Assembly (NCBI GenBank): GCA_020343595.1
Contig: CP070802.1
Span: 1,077,431-1,109,870, forward strand
Direction: 5' to 3'
Length of the DNA: 32,440 nucleotides
Origin: Caldifarciminota bacterium
GTDB lineage: Bacteria > Hydrothermota > Tepidihabitantia > SM23-42
Shown: piece by piece, positions 6,376-13,570 of the stretch
Position numbering within the stretch: position 1 is the first letter of the stretch
Layout: each line of letters opens with the position of its first letter
The notes under the pieces: generated by a model
The model's database searches: none
The model's input: the letters and a program-made list of their open reading frames with translations, nothing else
What the model was told of the DNA's origin: nothing
Program-made: the position numbers and the translations under genes

Positions 6376-7512
6376 ATGGCTGACAAGGCAGATAAAAAAG
6401 CAGATCTGGCCGGCCCTGGTGTTAGCACCTATGAAGAGGTGGAGAAAATCCTGCCAAACGATTACGAACCCTTATTGCCGCCGCTGGAGCGCATGAATGC
6501 GCTGTACGCAATAAAGGATTACATCGAGAAGAACATGTGCAAGGAGTTGAATCTCAATATGGTACAAGTCCCCTTGATAGTTACGGTCGAGAGCGGTGTC
6601 AATGACATGCTCGACCGGGATGGCTCAAGGACACCGATCGAGTTCAATTGTGGCTTGGGGCTGGACAAACCAATAAGGGCATCAATTGTCCAGGCGGCAA
6701 CCAAATGGAAGCGGCCGGCGCTCAGACAATTCGGCTGTAAGGTTGGAGAGGGCATCAATACTGATATGAGAGCAGTGCGCAAGGATTACTTTCTTGATCA
6801 CGACCACAGCAGTTACGTCGATCAATGGGACTGGGAACGCGTCATGACCATGGAAGAGCGCAATCTTGACTTCCTTAAGGATATTGTTAAGAAGATATGG
6901 AAGGTGATCTATGGTGCCAACAAATTCGCCCAAGAGCAGTTCCCCAAATTAAAGACGACGAAATATCCTGAAATTCCAGAAGAACTGACTTTTATCCATG
7001 CCGAAGAGATCCTCGAGATGTTCCCGGATCTGCCGCGTAAGCAGCGGGAGACGGCGGTTCTTCAGAAATATCCGGCGATATTCATCATCGGCGTTGGCTA
7101 TCCACTCAAGGACGGATATCCCCATGAAATGCGTGCGGCAGATTACGACGATTGGATCACCGAAGTGAAACATAAGGACGGCAAGACAACCCACGGGCTA
7201 AACGGAGACATTCTTGTTTGGAACCCGGTCACTAAACGCCGCCACGAGTTGACTTCCATGGGAATCCGGGTCACAAAGGAAACCCTCAAGTTACAGCTCG
7301 AGATGGCAGGGCAAATGGATTTTCTCAAACTACCGTATCATCAAGGGATCCTCAATGATCAGATACCGCTGAGCATTGGCGGTGGTATCGGGCAATCACG
7401 CACCTACATGTACATTTTGCGTGCCGCACACCTGGGCGAGGTCAGTGTTACGGTCTGGCCTAAGGTGCTGAAAGACATCTGTGCAAAACGCAACATTCAT
7501 GTGCTGGAATAG
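6376..7512 (+). CDS. asnA: Aspartate-ammonia ligase (asparagine synthetase A)
   Basis: 378 residues. AsnA makes asparagine from aspartate, ammonia and ATP in the cytoplasm and is related to class II aminoacyl-tRNA synthetases. Stretches nearly identical to E. coli AsnA are visible: ATKWKR, YVDQWDWERVM, RAADYDDW, LNGDILVWNPV, LTSMGIRV and the ATP-site motif SIGGGIGQSR near the end. It is about 48 residues longer than the E. coli enzyme, mainly at the N-terminus (a lysine/aspartate-rich start) and by small insertions. The start is fixed by AAGGAGG six bases upstream. It is a single-gene unit with its own promoter and terminator, divergent from rfbD. Confidence 0.95.
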   Translation: MADKADKKADLAGPGVSTYEEVEKILPNDYEPLLPPLERMNALYAIKDYIEKNMCKELNLNMVQVPLIVTVESGVNDMLDRDGSRTPIEFNCGLGLDKPIRASIVQAATKWKRPALRQFGCKVGEGINTDMRAVRKDYFLDHDHSSYVDQWDWERVMTMEERNLDFLKDIVKKIWKVIYGANKFAQEQFPKLKTTKYPEIPEELTFIHAEEILEMFPDLPRKQRETAVLQKYPAIFIIGVGYPLKDGYPHEMRAADYDDWITEVKHKDGKTTHGLNGDILVWNPVTKRRHELTSMGIRVTKETLKLQLEMAGQMDFLKLPYHQGILNDQIPLSIGGGIGQSRTYMYILRAAHLGEVSVTVWPKVLKDICAKRNIHVLE

Positions 7513-7530
7513 ACGGTGTTTTTGAATAAT

Positions 7531-7562
7531 AAAAAAGGGGTGCCTAAGGCACCCCTTTTTTT
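7531..7562. terminator. Bidirectional intrinsic terminator between asnA and the OmpA-like gene
   Basis: Perfect 8-bp GC-rich stem GGGGTGCC (7537-7544) / GGCACCCC (7548-7555) with loop TAA, flanked by six A on the left and seven T on the right. It can stop transcription from asnA (+) and from the convergent OmpA-like gene (-). Confidence 0.95.
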
Positions 7563-7574
7563 GTAGGCGAAGAG

Positions 7575-9437
7575 TTACTTCAGGATCACAAATTCAACAC
7601 GACGATTCTTTGCCCTGCCTTCAGGATTGTCATTGGAGGCCACTGGCTTTGATTCGCCGTAACCGCGGGCAACGAGACGATCCGCATTGATGTTGTGATT
7701 GAGTACCAGATATTGCTTGACCGATCCAGCCCGGTCGTTCGACAGCTTCAGATTATACGAATCACTTCCCTTACTGTCGGTATGACCCTGGACTTCGATC
7801 TTAGCATCCGGGTTGCCTTCGAAAACGACCTTTATCGTCTTCGCAGCACCATCGAGTACCGGATACGATTCTGGTTTTATATCGGACTTGGCGAATTCGA
7901 AATAGACCTCAGGTAGAACGATCTTGAATTCCTTCTTAACCAGAGCAGCCTCAATCTCGAGCGTCTTTGCCGCTACGATCTCGACGGTCCTCTCGTACGG
8001 TAGATAGGCTTTATCCTCTGCAATAATACCTATTTTGTAGGCACCAGGACCCAAAGTCTTTTCGATCCTACCGGTAACCATCTCAGGTGCCATTTCACCA
8101 ATCGTTACGTTGGCAGCAACGGGTTCTTTGGTCTCAATATCAATGATATTGACGATCAGATTACCCACTTTGGGAATTGATTTCAACGCGATGGTAATGG
8201 GTGTAACCTCACCGGCTTTTACAAGCAAGCTAACATCGTACGGTTCATAATCAGGAGCTGATGCTTTCAGATCATACGTACCCGGATCGAGGGTCATGAA
8301 GTTGAATTGCCCATCGACATCGCTATCCATTGACTTGAACAGAGCGCCATCCTGATAGAGACCAACATTGGCTACCAGGTTAGCACCTGTCTCGTCATCG
8401 AGGATCTTGCCTGCAATATCACCAAATACCGGTTCAGGCATGAAATCGGCAGTATAAGAAAAGCCGAAGATACCTGCCCATGGCGGCGCAACACCCCACC
8501 CGGTCGTGACGTTGAAGCTATCCGTCTGAGCCGTTGGAAAAGCGAGTTCATTCTCACCTTCCCAGGCACGGAAGTCAACTGCGAAATTAATGTGGAAGTT
8601 CTTGCTCGGGCGGAAGCTCAAACCTGGCGTGATATAGACCTGATTGGGTCCGAATAGTGAATCATCAAAGATGGTGAAGAACTGGTCTTTACCACTGAAA
8701 TCGATCGCGCTAAGTTCGACAAAGGGAATAATCCCTGGCGTGTGCAGACTTATGGCGGCGTTATAGATCGTGGCGTTATTCCTCATACCACCACCTTCGG
8801 CATTGCGGAAGACGTATCCCACATTCAGATCGAACTGGAAATTACCCGCTTTTGCCGTGAACAGACCGACACCACCGAAATCAACGGCATCACTTGAGAA
8901 ATATCTGTACAAACCACCTGGGTTCGTGTATGTCTCATTGAAGATCGGGTATTTTACAACTTCGTCAAACAAGCCGGTCGTGTCTCGGTCTGAGCCGGTC
9001 GGGATGGAAACAAAAGTGTATAAACCGTACTTGATCGTTTCCTGCCCGAAATTGAACTTCAACCCCACCTTCGTGTCACCAAAGCCGACGCTGGCACGAT
9101 TAGTATCCGTAGTCTGATAATCGATGCCCTCGGCATAGAGGATACTGGCGATATTGAACGAGAACCAGTCGGTCGGAGCATAACCGATGTTGAAACCAAA
9201 ATCACCTCCGCCATATGTGGCATCCAGGCCAAGCAGACTGGTCAATAACCCGTCATCGGGTGTGGTGGCGGTCCGGTCTTCTTTAAAACCTCTGAGATAG
9301 AAGCCGAACCCGAAAGTACCGGCGGAACCGTTGTCCGCCGAGATCGTGCGGAACAGCCCCATCGTACCTTCGTAGTTGGGCATTGCAAAGGCAAGCGATG
9401 CAATGGTGAGTAGCAATACATATTTTTTCATTTGCAT
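7575..9437 (-). CDS. OmpA-family outer-membrane protein with carboxypeptidase-regulatory-like repeats
   Basis: 620 residues. A signal peptide with cleavage near FAMP (about residue 18) is followed by roughly 310 residues of amphipathic, aromatic- and glycine-rich barrel-like sequence. Next come two beta-sandwich modules resembling carboxypeptidase regulatory domains (about 335-415 and 425-495), then an OmpA C-terminal peptidoglycan-binding domain (about 500-620) with VYFEFAKSDI, VQGHTDSKGS, LSNDRAGSVK and RAKNRRVEF. It should anchor the outer membrane to peptidoglycan. Two start codons are possible: ATG 9437 (4 nt from AGGAGG at 9447-9442) and ATG 9431 (10 nt from it), the latter giving the more typical MKKYVLLLTIASLAFA. 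Confidence 0.9.
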   Translation of the reverse strand: MQMKKYVLLLTIASLAFAMPNYEGTMGLFRTISADNGSAGTFGFGFYLRGFKEDRTATTPDDGLLTSLLGLDATYGGGDFGFNIGYAPTDWFSFNIASILYAEGIDYQTTDTNRASVGFGDTKVGLKFNFGQETIKYGLYTFVSIPTGSDRDTTGLFDEVVKYPIFNETYTNPGGLYRYFSSDAVDFGGVGLFTAKAGNFQFDLNVGYVFRNAEGGGMRNNATIYNAAISLHTPGIIPFVELSAIDFSGKDQFFTIFDDSLFGPNQVYITPGLSFRPSKNFHINFAVDFRAWEGENELAFPTAQTDSFNVTTGWGVAPPWAGIFGFSYTADFMPEPVFGDIAGKILDDETGANLVANVGLYQDGALFKSMDSDVDGQFNFMTLDPGTYDLKASAPDYEPYDVSLLVKAGEVTPITIALKSIPKVGNLIVNIIDIETKEPVAANVTIGEMAPEMVTGRIEKTLGPGAYKIGIIAEDKAYLPYERTVEIVAAKTLEIEAALVKKEFKIVLPEVYFEFAKSDIKPESYPVLDGAAKTIKVVFEGNPDAKIEVQGHTDSKGSDSYNLKLSNDRAGSVKQYLVLNHNINADRLVARGYGESKPVASNDNPEGRAKNRRVEFVILK

Positions 9438-9481
9438 AAAGCCTCCTTGTTGTTTGAGTAACTACTTTGCCTATGCATATT

Positions 9482-9509
9482 ATTGTATACAGATTCTGAA
9501 AAATGTCAA
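9482..9509 (-). promoter_or_regulatory. Promoter of the OmpA-like gene
   Basis: TTGACA (9509-9504), 16 bp, TACAAT (9487-9482). Expected start near 9475 gives a conventional leader of about 38 nt carrying AGGAGG. Confidence 0.8.
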
Positions 9510-9544
9510 TGGTAGCAGCGGGTTACGCCTGCGTTCTGTATAAA

Positions 9545-9628
9545 CTACAAACCACGAATCAACGCTTCCTTCTGGTCGGGATCGAAGACACAAAATGCAA
9601 AACCCAAGCATTCGGCCACCACGCGATC
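9545..9628 (-). pseudogene. Possible C-terminal remnant of a lost gene
   Basis: An 84-nt frame encodes 27 residues of good protein-like composition, including VVAECLGFAFC and FDPDQKEALIRGL before a TAG, but is closed upstream by an in-frame TAG (9631-9629) with no usable start. It follows arsR on the same strand and lies just after the second operator-like repeat (9676-9701), so it may be what is left of an ArsR-controlled gene after an internal deletion. I do not recognise the family. A 57-codon frame overlapping it in another phase looks less protein-like. Confidence 0.35.
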
Positions 9629-9675
9629 CTAAGAATTCATGATAGCGCATCTATCAACTGACGCTAAGCCAATCT

Positions 9676-9701
9676 ATCGTTTCGTCAATTGCTAAAATGA
9701 T
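9676..9701. repeat. Second copy of the arsR operator-like sequence
   Basis: Matches 10040-10065 at 24 of 26 bases, including an exact 18-mer GTCAATTGCTAAAATGAT (9684-9701). It begins 9 bp after the arsR stop codon on the arsR strand. It sits inside a wider inverted repeat ATCGTTT/AAACGAT. On the minus strand it contains TTGACG, a -35-like sequence, but the corresponding -10 (TAGCGT) is poor. Confidence 0.7.
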
Positions 9702-9710
9702 AAAACGATA

Positions 9711-10019
9711 TTATTTCTGATGCTCGATCACGTCGACCAATCGTTCAAGGACATCCATAACCTTAACGACGCGATTCGTCTTGATCCAGTATAGATGGCT
9801 ACGCCATTTCACCTCATACCTCACAAGGTCAAGATTTCTAAGAACCCGGAGAACCTGTGAAATGTTAGAGATGCTGACCCCCAAGAGACTGGCAAGCTCT
9901 TCCGGAGTCATCTTGCGATCCCGCAACAAAGTAAGAATCTCATAAGCGGTTGGGTTCCCAAGGGCACGGCATATCCTCGATGCGCGGTATCTGTGTTCCG
10001 GGATTATCTTCTTGGCCAT
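9711..10019 (-). CDS. ArsR-family winged-helix transcriptional repressor
   Basis: 102 residues from the ATG at 10019. The whole protein is one winged helix-turn-helix domain: ALGNPTAYEILTLL, then a recognition region MTPEELASLLGVSISNISQVLRVLRNLDLV and a wing with VKWRSHLYWI. ArsR repressors usually bind their own promoter and release on metal or thiol signals. No CxC-type metal site is seen, so the ligand cannot be named. An in-frame TTG lies two codons upstream, but the promoter puts transcription near the ATG. An inverted repeat lies between its -35 and -10 boxes, consistent with autoregulation, and the divergent secreted-protein gene may also be controlled. Confidence 0.88.
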   Translation of the reverse strand: MAKKIIPEHRYRASRICRALGNPTAYEILTLLRDRKMTPEELASLLGVSISNISQVLRVLRNLDLVRYEVKWRSHLYWIKTNRVVKVMDVLERLVDVIEHQK

Positions 10020-10024
10020 AGGCA

Positions 10025-10052
10025 ATTCTATATCATTTCATTGTTTTGTCAA
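10025..10052 (-). promoter_or_regulatory. Leaderless promoter of arsR
   Basis: TTGACA (10052-10047), 16 bp, TAGAAT (10030-10025), TGCCT, ATG (10019). The ATG begins 5 nt after the -10 box. Its -35 faces that of the divergent promoter at 10075 across 22 bp. Confidence 0.82.
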
Positions 10053-10065
10053 TTGCTAAAATGAT
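10032..10065. promoter_or_regulatory. Candidate ArsR operator
   Basis: On the minus strand ATCATTT (10065-10059) and AAATGAT (10038-10032) form an inverted repeat spanning the -35 box and spacer of the arsR promoter, with CAATTG and CAATG as further partly symmetric elements inside it. The 26-bp part at 10040-10065 is repeated just beyond the end of arsR (9676-9701). Position, symmetry and duplication all suit a repressor site. Confidence 0.55.
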
Positions 10066-10074
10066 GAGGGACCA

Positions 10075-10103
10075 TTGACATATGGCACATTGCCTCTTAT
10101 AAT
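10075..10103 (+). promoter_or_regulatory. Promoter of the secreted repeat protein
   Basis: TTGACA (10075-10080), 17 bp, TATAAT (10098-10103). Expected start near 10110, so the leader is about 10 nt and opens inside the ribosome site GGAGG (10109-10113). Confidence 0.82.
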
Positions 10104-10119
10104 GAATTGGAGGTACACC

Positions 10120-11526
10120 ATGTATATCTTACAGAGTATTGTTAAGTATTTTTCGGTTTTATTGATCTGTGGTGCTGTTTGCTTGCATGGCCAGGACATA
10201 TATTTTGTTGCAAACAGCGATTCACCCATAGCGACGGCATATAACAACAGTCATAAGATCGCGCCAAAGTACGAAGAGTATCAAAATGATACGGTCTACT
10301 TAGTTTTTCAGTCCTCTGACAGCATCTACTTTGTATGGACAGCAAATCAGGGGATTTCCTGGACAGCACCCATTCCGGTCTCTGAGGGCGCATTCCCGGC
10401 AATAGATATCTGCCCGTTAGGATTCCGTCACCTTGCCTGGCAATCTCCAAGTGGTGAAATCTACTATGACTGCCTTGATGACTGGAGCCCGCCTATCAAT
10501 GTCAGCAATTCATCAGAACAATCATCCCTACCCGACCTCGTTGTTGATTCAAACAACGTGAAACATATCGTGTGGGTGGAAAATATTTCCGGGAGAGATC
10601 AGATCTTCTACCGGACAGTGGCAAACGGAATGCTCGGAGATACTGCTTGCATCAGCGGCTTCGGATCAACCTTGGCAGTGTACAATCATCCAGGTATCAG
10701 CATATTCGCGCCAAACAACCGCATCTATGCGATCTGGGATTGCCTTGACTCTCTCTGCTACTCACCACATCAGATACATCTGAGGTATCTTGAGAACGAA
10801 ATCTGGTCTGCGCCAAGGGTATGGGCACATTACCTGCCCATGCGTCATCCATCAATCGATTACTCACACGGACAACCACAGGACACACTTTCCTTCGGAT
10901 ATGAAGACAGCACGACCGGCACCATGCAGGCGTCTTTTTACGGAGGGAATGGCGGAGGACATCCAACACAAGGATACTCAACATATCCAGTGGTCTCTAC
11001 TGTCGGGCCTACCTGGAGTTATCTGCTCTGGCAAGAAGATTCTGCTGGAACTTCATGTATATTCTACAGTCTTTACTACTCTTACAGTGGCTGGGTCCAC
11101 GGGGTATTGAACACACAGGAACCGGCGAGATTTCCAAATGTCTGCGGCGCCTACGCGGTATGGACGCAGGGGGATAGTGCTCCATACAGTATCTACTTTG
11201 CCGATTTCGGCTATCCAATTGGGATACAAGAAAACGTTACTGCATCACGGATAAATATCTTAACCAGGCCCAACCCATTTTCACAGAAAACAGACATCAG
11301 ATACCAGATAGCTGATAACTACAAAAATGTTCGGGTATCAATCTACGACGCTTCTGGCCGCTTAGTAAGGACTTTCAACGAACTGCCATCTGACATCGGC
11401 AATCCGTCATCAGTAATTTGGTTCGGTGATGATGATTCGGGTAAAGAATTACCGGCTGGAGTGTATCTTTGTTGTGTGAGCGCCGAAAATCAAACGGCAA
11501 TAAAGAATGTGATAAAGGCCGATTGA
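10120..11526 (+). CDS. Secreted beta-propeller-like protein with C-terminal sorting/FlgD-like domain
   Basis: 468 residues from the ATG at 10120, chosen because GGAGG lies 6 nt upstream; a TTG-started extension from 10075 would begin inside the promoter. A signal peptide (about 1-24, MYILQSIVKYFSVLLICG...) leads into repeats with the spacing of sialidase/BNR-type propellers (HLAWQSPSGEIYYD, HIVWVENISGRDQIFY, YLLWQEDSAGTSCIFY). The tail from about residue 380 (RPNPFS, VSIYDASGRLVRTF, LPAGVYLCCV) is the beta-sandwich used as a secretion or surface domain in many FCB-type bacteria. No enzymatic residues can be assigned. It stops 4 nt from the convergent OsmC gene. Confidence 0.8.
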   Translation: MYILQSIVKYFSVLLICGAVCLHGQDIYFVANSDSPIATAYNNSHKIAPKYEEYQNDTVYLVFQSSDSIYFVWTANQGISWTAPIPVSEGAFPAIDICPLGFRHLAWQSPSGEIYYDCLDDWSPPINVSNSSEQSSLPDLVVDSNNVKHIVWVENISGRDQIFYRTVANGMLGDTACISGFGSTLAVYNHPGISIFAPNNRIYAIWDCLDSLCYSPHQIHLRYLENEIWSAPRVWAHYLPMRHPSIDYSHGQPQDTLSFGYEDSTTGTMQASFYGGNGGGHPTQGYSTYPVVSTVGPTWSYLLWQEDSAGTSCIFYSLYYSYSGWVHGVLNTQEPARFPNVCGAYAVWTQGDSAPYSIYFADFGYPIGIQENVTASRINILTRPNPFSQKTDIRYQIADNYKNVRVSIYDASGRLVRTFNELPSDIGNPSSVIWFGDDDSGKELPAGVYLCCVSAENQTAIKNVIKAD

Positions 11527-11530
11527 GTTA

Positions 11531-11926
11531 CTAAATAATGAATTCCAGCTCCGGCTTGGAACTAAGCGTCGCCACGGCTGAGCAGTACTTATCGCGTGAC
11601 AATTCAAAAGATCTGAGTAGATCCTCCCTTTTATAAACACCTTCGCATTTGAACATCAGGGTTATCTTCGTATACTTGTGTGGATGGTTTTCTGCTCGCA
11701 CACCGCTTGCTTCAATTACAAAACTGGATATCTTACCGCCTTTTTTCTGGAGTATACCGACTATGTCCATACCCATACAACCCGCAAGCCCAACCAGAAA
11801 AAGTTGCAGAGGTCTGAAGCCCATGTCAGAGCCCCCAAATTCCTTTTCTGTATCGACAATGATCTTATGGCCATGTTGGTCTTCTGCCTCGAACCGCAAT
11901 CCTTCACACCATGACACTCTTACCAT
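11531..11926 (-). CDS. OsmC/Ohr-family peroxiredoxin-like protein
   Basis: 131 residues. The OsmC fold is shown by RPLQLFLVGLAGCMGMD with a cysteine at 50, and by the second cysteine in KYCSAVATL at 115. In characterised members these two cysteines reduce organic hydroperoxides. A lysine follows the first motif (ILQKKGGKI) as in YhfA/OsmC-like proteins. It is the last gene after trxA and the TlpA-like lipoprotein, 25 nt behind the latter, which fits a thiol/peroxide theme. The start is preceded by GAGGTG. Confidence 0.88.
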   Translation of the reverse strand: MVRVSWCEGLRFEAEDQHGHKIIVDTEKEFGGSDMGFRPLQLFLVGLAGCMGMDIVGILQKKGGKISSFVIEASGVRAENHPHKYTKITLMFKCEGVYKREDLLRSFELSRDKYCSAVATLSSKPELEFII

Positions 11927-11951
11927 ATTTCACCTCATCCTGCAGAGCACA

Positions 11952-12449
11952 CTACTCGTTAAGCAGTGAGTCCACAAGCGCATCGAATTGGGATTCAAGC
12001 TCCGGAGCAAAACCAACCTGGGTTTTTCTGATATTTCCTTTCTTGTCCACAAATATCGTCTTGGGGATCCCCTTGACACCGTAAGCTTTGGCAAGTTCAT
12101 CACTACCAACAAAAATAGGGTAGGGAATGTTCATCTGATTGTTGAAATTGACCAGAGCCTGCTCATCGTCCAAGCCAATGCCCAATATTGTGAAACCCCT
12201 TTCATGGTATTTCTCGTATAGTTGTACAAAAGTGGGGATACTATTTCGGCAGGGTGGACACCACGTTGCCCAAAAGTCAATGATCACGACCTGACCTTTG
12301 AGCGCTGACAACGTGTATTCTTCACCATTGAGCGAAACAAGCGTAAAATCGGTCAATTCGGCTTGCCCCGATTTTGATTTGTTCCCCGAACCACAGGCAA
12401 TTGCAAGAATTACCATAATTGACATTATCCTCAGCATTCTTTTAATCAC
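11952..12449 (-). CDS. TlpA/ResA-like thioredoxin lipoprotein
   Basis: 165 residues. The N-terminal hydrophobic segment ends in a lipobox (AIAC, Cys19), so it is probably a lipoprotein facing the periplasm. The thioredoxin-like domain follows with DFWATWCPPC (active site WCPPC at 63-67), the family's typical central insertion (GFTILGIGLDD), and KGIPKTIFVD containing the cis-proline. Such proteins reduce extracytoplasmic disulfides, for example in cytochrome c maturation. The CcdA fusion at 590-2026 would be a natural electron source, though it is not adjacent. It starts 9 nt after trxA. Confidence 0.92.
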   Translation of the reverse strand: MIKRMLRIMSIMVILAIACGSGNKSKSGQAELTDFTLVSLNGEEYTLSALKGQVVIIDFWATWCPPCRNSIPTFVQLYEKYHERGFTILGIGLDDEQALVNFNNQMNIPYPIFVGSDELAKAYGVKGIPKTIFVDKKGNIRKTQVGFAPELESQFDALVDSLLNE

Positions 12450-12458
12450 AAACCCCCC

Positions 12459-12782
12459 TTATTTCGTAATATATTTCTCTATCTTTTTTACTATCTGTTC
12501 CTTTGGCAATGCGCCGATGATCCTTTCAACCTCTTTACCTTTGTCGAAAATGATCATCGTCGGGATATTTTGAATAACATATTCATTCGCTATTTTGATC
12601 TCATTATCGACGTTTATCTTACCAATATTCAACTTGCCATCGTAATCTTTTGAAATTTCATCTAAAATGGGCGCAACCATTGAGCATGGTGGGCACCAAA
12701 TTGCCCAAAAATCAACCAGGTAAGGAAGGGTTGATTTGTCAACTTCCTGGTGGAAGTCATTGTCCGTAAGTTCCTTAACCAT
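12459..12782 (-). CDS. trxA: Thioredoxin
   Basis: 107 residues, standard thioredoxin length with no signal peptide, so cytoplasmic. It keeps LVDFWAIWCPPC with the active site at 29-33 and the cis-proline segment QNIPTMIIFDKG. The active site is WCPPC instead of the classical WCGPC, a change that normally makes the protein more reducing, as in TlpA/ResA proteins. AAGGAGG lies five bases before the ATG. It is followed after 9 nt by the TlpA-like gene and then by OsmC. No clear promoter was found in the 96 nt upstream, so it may be part of the long unit starting at mglB. Confidence 0.95.
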   Translation of the reverse strand: MVKELTDNDFHQEVDKSTLPYLVDFWAIWCPPCSMVAPILDEISKDYDGKLNIGKINVDNEIKIANEYVIQNIPTMIIFDKGKEVERIIGALPKEQIVKKIEKYITK

Positions 12783-12862
12783 ATAAACCTCCTTCTTTAG
12801 TTTAACAAGTGGTTTTCCGCATTTCTCTCGAGATTCGTATTGTTTCTCATCACTCGGATGAA

Positions 12863-12878
12863 TGTTTCACGTGAAACA
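12863..12878. promoter_or_regulatory. parS site (ParB/Spo0J binding site)
   Basis: TGTTTCACGTGAAACA is identical to the 16-bp bacterial parS consensus and sits within a 20-bp perfect palindrome (12861-12880). It lies directly against the stop codon of the barrel-like gene. ParB loads at such sites for chromosome segregation. Sites of this kind usually cluster near the replication origin, so this region is probably origin-proximal. No second copy, parA, parB or dnaA was seen in the window. Confidence 0.92.
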
Positions 12879-13550
12879 TTAGAAACTCTGCTCAAATCCC
12901 AGCTTTATCATGCGATTGAAGTGTTCATCGCCCAGGCTGTTTTCCAGTAAATCTCGCAATGCGAACTCAAAGAACATCTCACCATAGAACATCAAACGCA
13001 GTCCTACATTCAAATATCCACGGTCGTTATCCGTCGGATCATTCAAATTAGCAGCATAATCGACCAAGATGGCACCTGACGTGCCGAATTGAGCCATTAT
13101 TCCTCCAAATATATCAAAACCATCGTCCGACTCAAGGCAGTAATTGCAGCCAATACTTGGCACAATGGTCACACTTGAAGCCCCAAGGGTCTTTCCCAGC
13201 TGAGCGTACAACCCCTTTGATCTAATGTCATACCGTGTATCGTAGTCACCATATCCCTGATTATCAAAACCCAGTAAGAAACACGGATAATAAAGACCTT
13301 CTTCGATTGCCAGTATTCTTATCTGAACGCCGGGCTGATCATAGAACTCAGGATCACCGGCACCGATGAGATTCGAGGCGCCGTAACTGAGACCCACCCC
13401 GAATCTATCCCAGATCCCCACATTGAAAAACCCGAGAAGACCTCCACCAGGGCCAAAACGCATTTCAATATTGAAAACCCCATGCCATGGCTGCTGTGGA
13501 TAGGGCTGGTCAACGTAATACAGGCTGATGAGCATGAAGATTATTGCCAT
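12879..13550 (-). CDS. Predicted outer-membrane beta-barrel protein
   Basis: 223 residues. A short hydrophobic N-terminus (about 1-12) may be a signal peptide. The rest alternates hydrophobic and polar residues with many glycines and aromatics, and the final residue is phenylalanine (GFEQSF), typical of small outer-membrane barrels. It has no named motif. AGGAGG stands just before the ATG, and it begins 20 nt after dnaE, so it is probably co-transcribed with it. The function is unknown; alternatives are a secreted periplasmic protein of the same general build. Confidence 0.6.
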   Translation of the reverse strand: MAIIFMLISLYYVDQPYPQQPWHGVFNIEMRFGPGGGLLGFFNVGIWDRFGVGLSYGASNLIGAGDPEFYDQPGVQIRILAIEEGLYYPCFLLGFDNQGYGDYDTRYDIRSKGLYAQLGKTLGASSVTIVPSIGCNYCLESDDGFDIFGGIMAQFGTSGAILVDYAANLNDPTDNDRGYLNVGLRLMFYGEMFFEFALRDLLENSLGDEHFNRMIKLGFEQSF

Positions 13551-13570
13551 ACACCCTCCTCAATCACCAA

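Noticed and set aside
10075-10119. N-terminal extension of the secreted protein from a TTG start
   Set aside because: The TTG is the first half of the -35 box TTGACA; the ATG at 10120 has a good GGAGG and starts a normal signal peptide.
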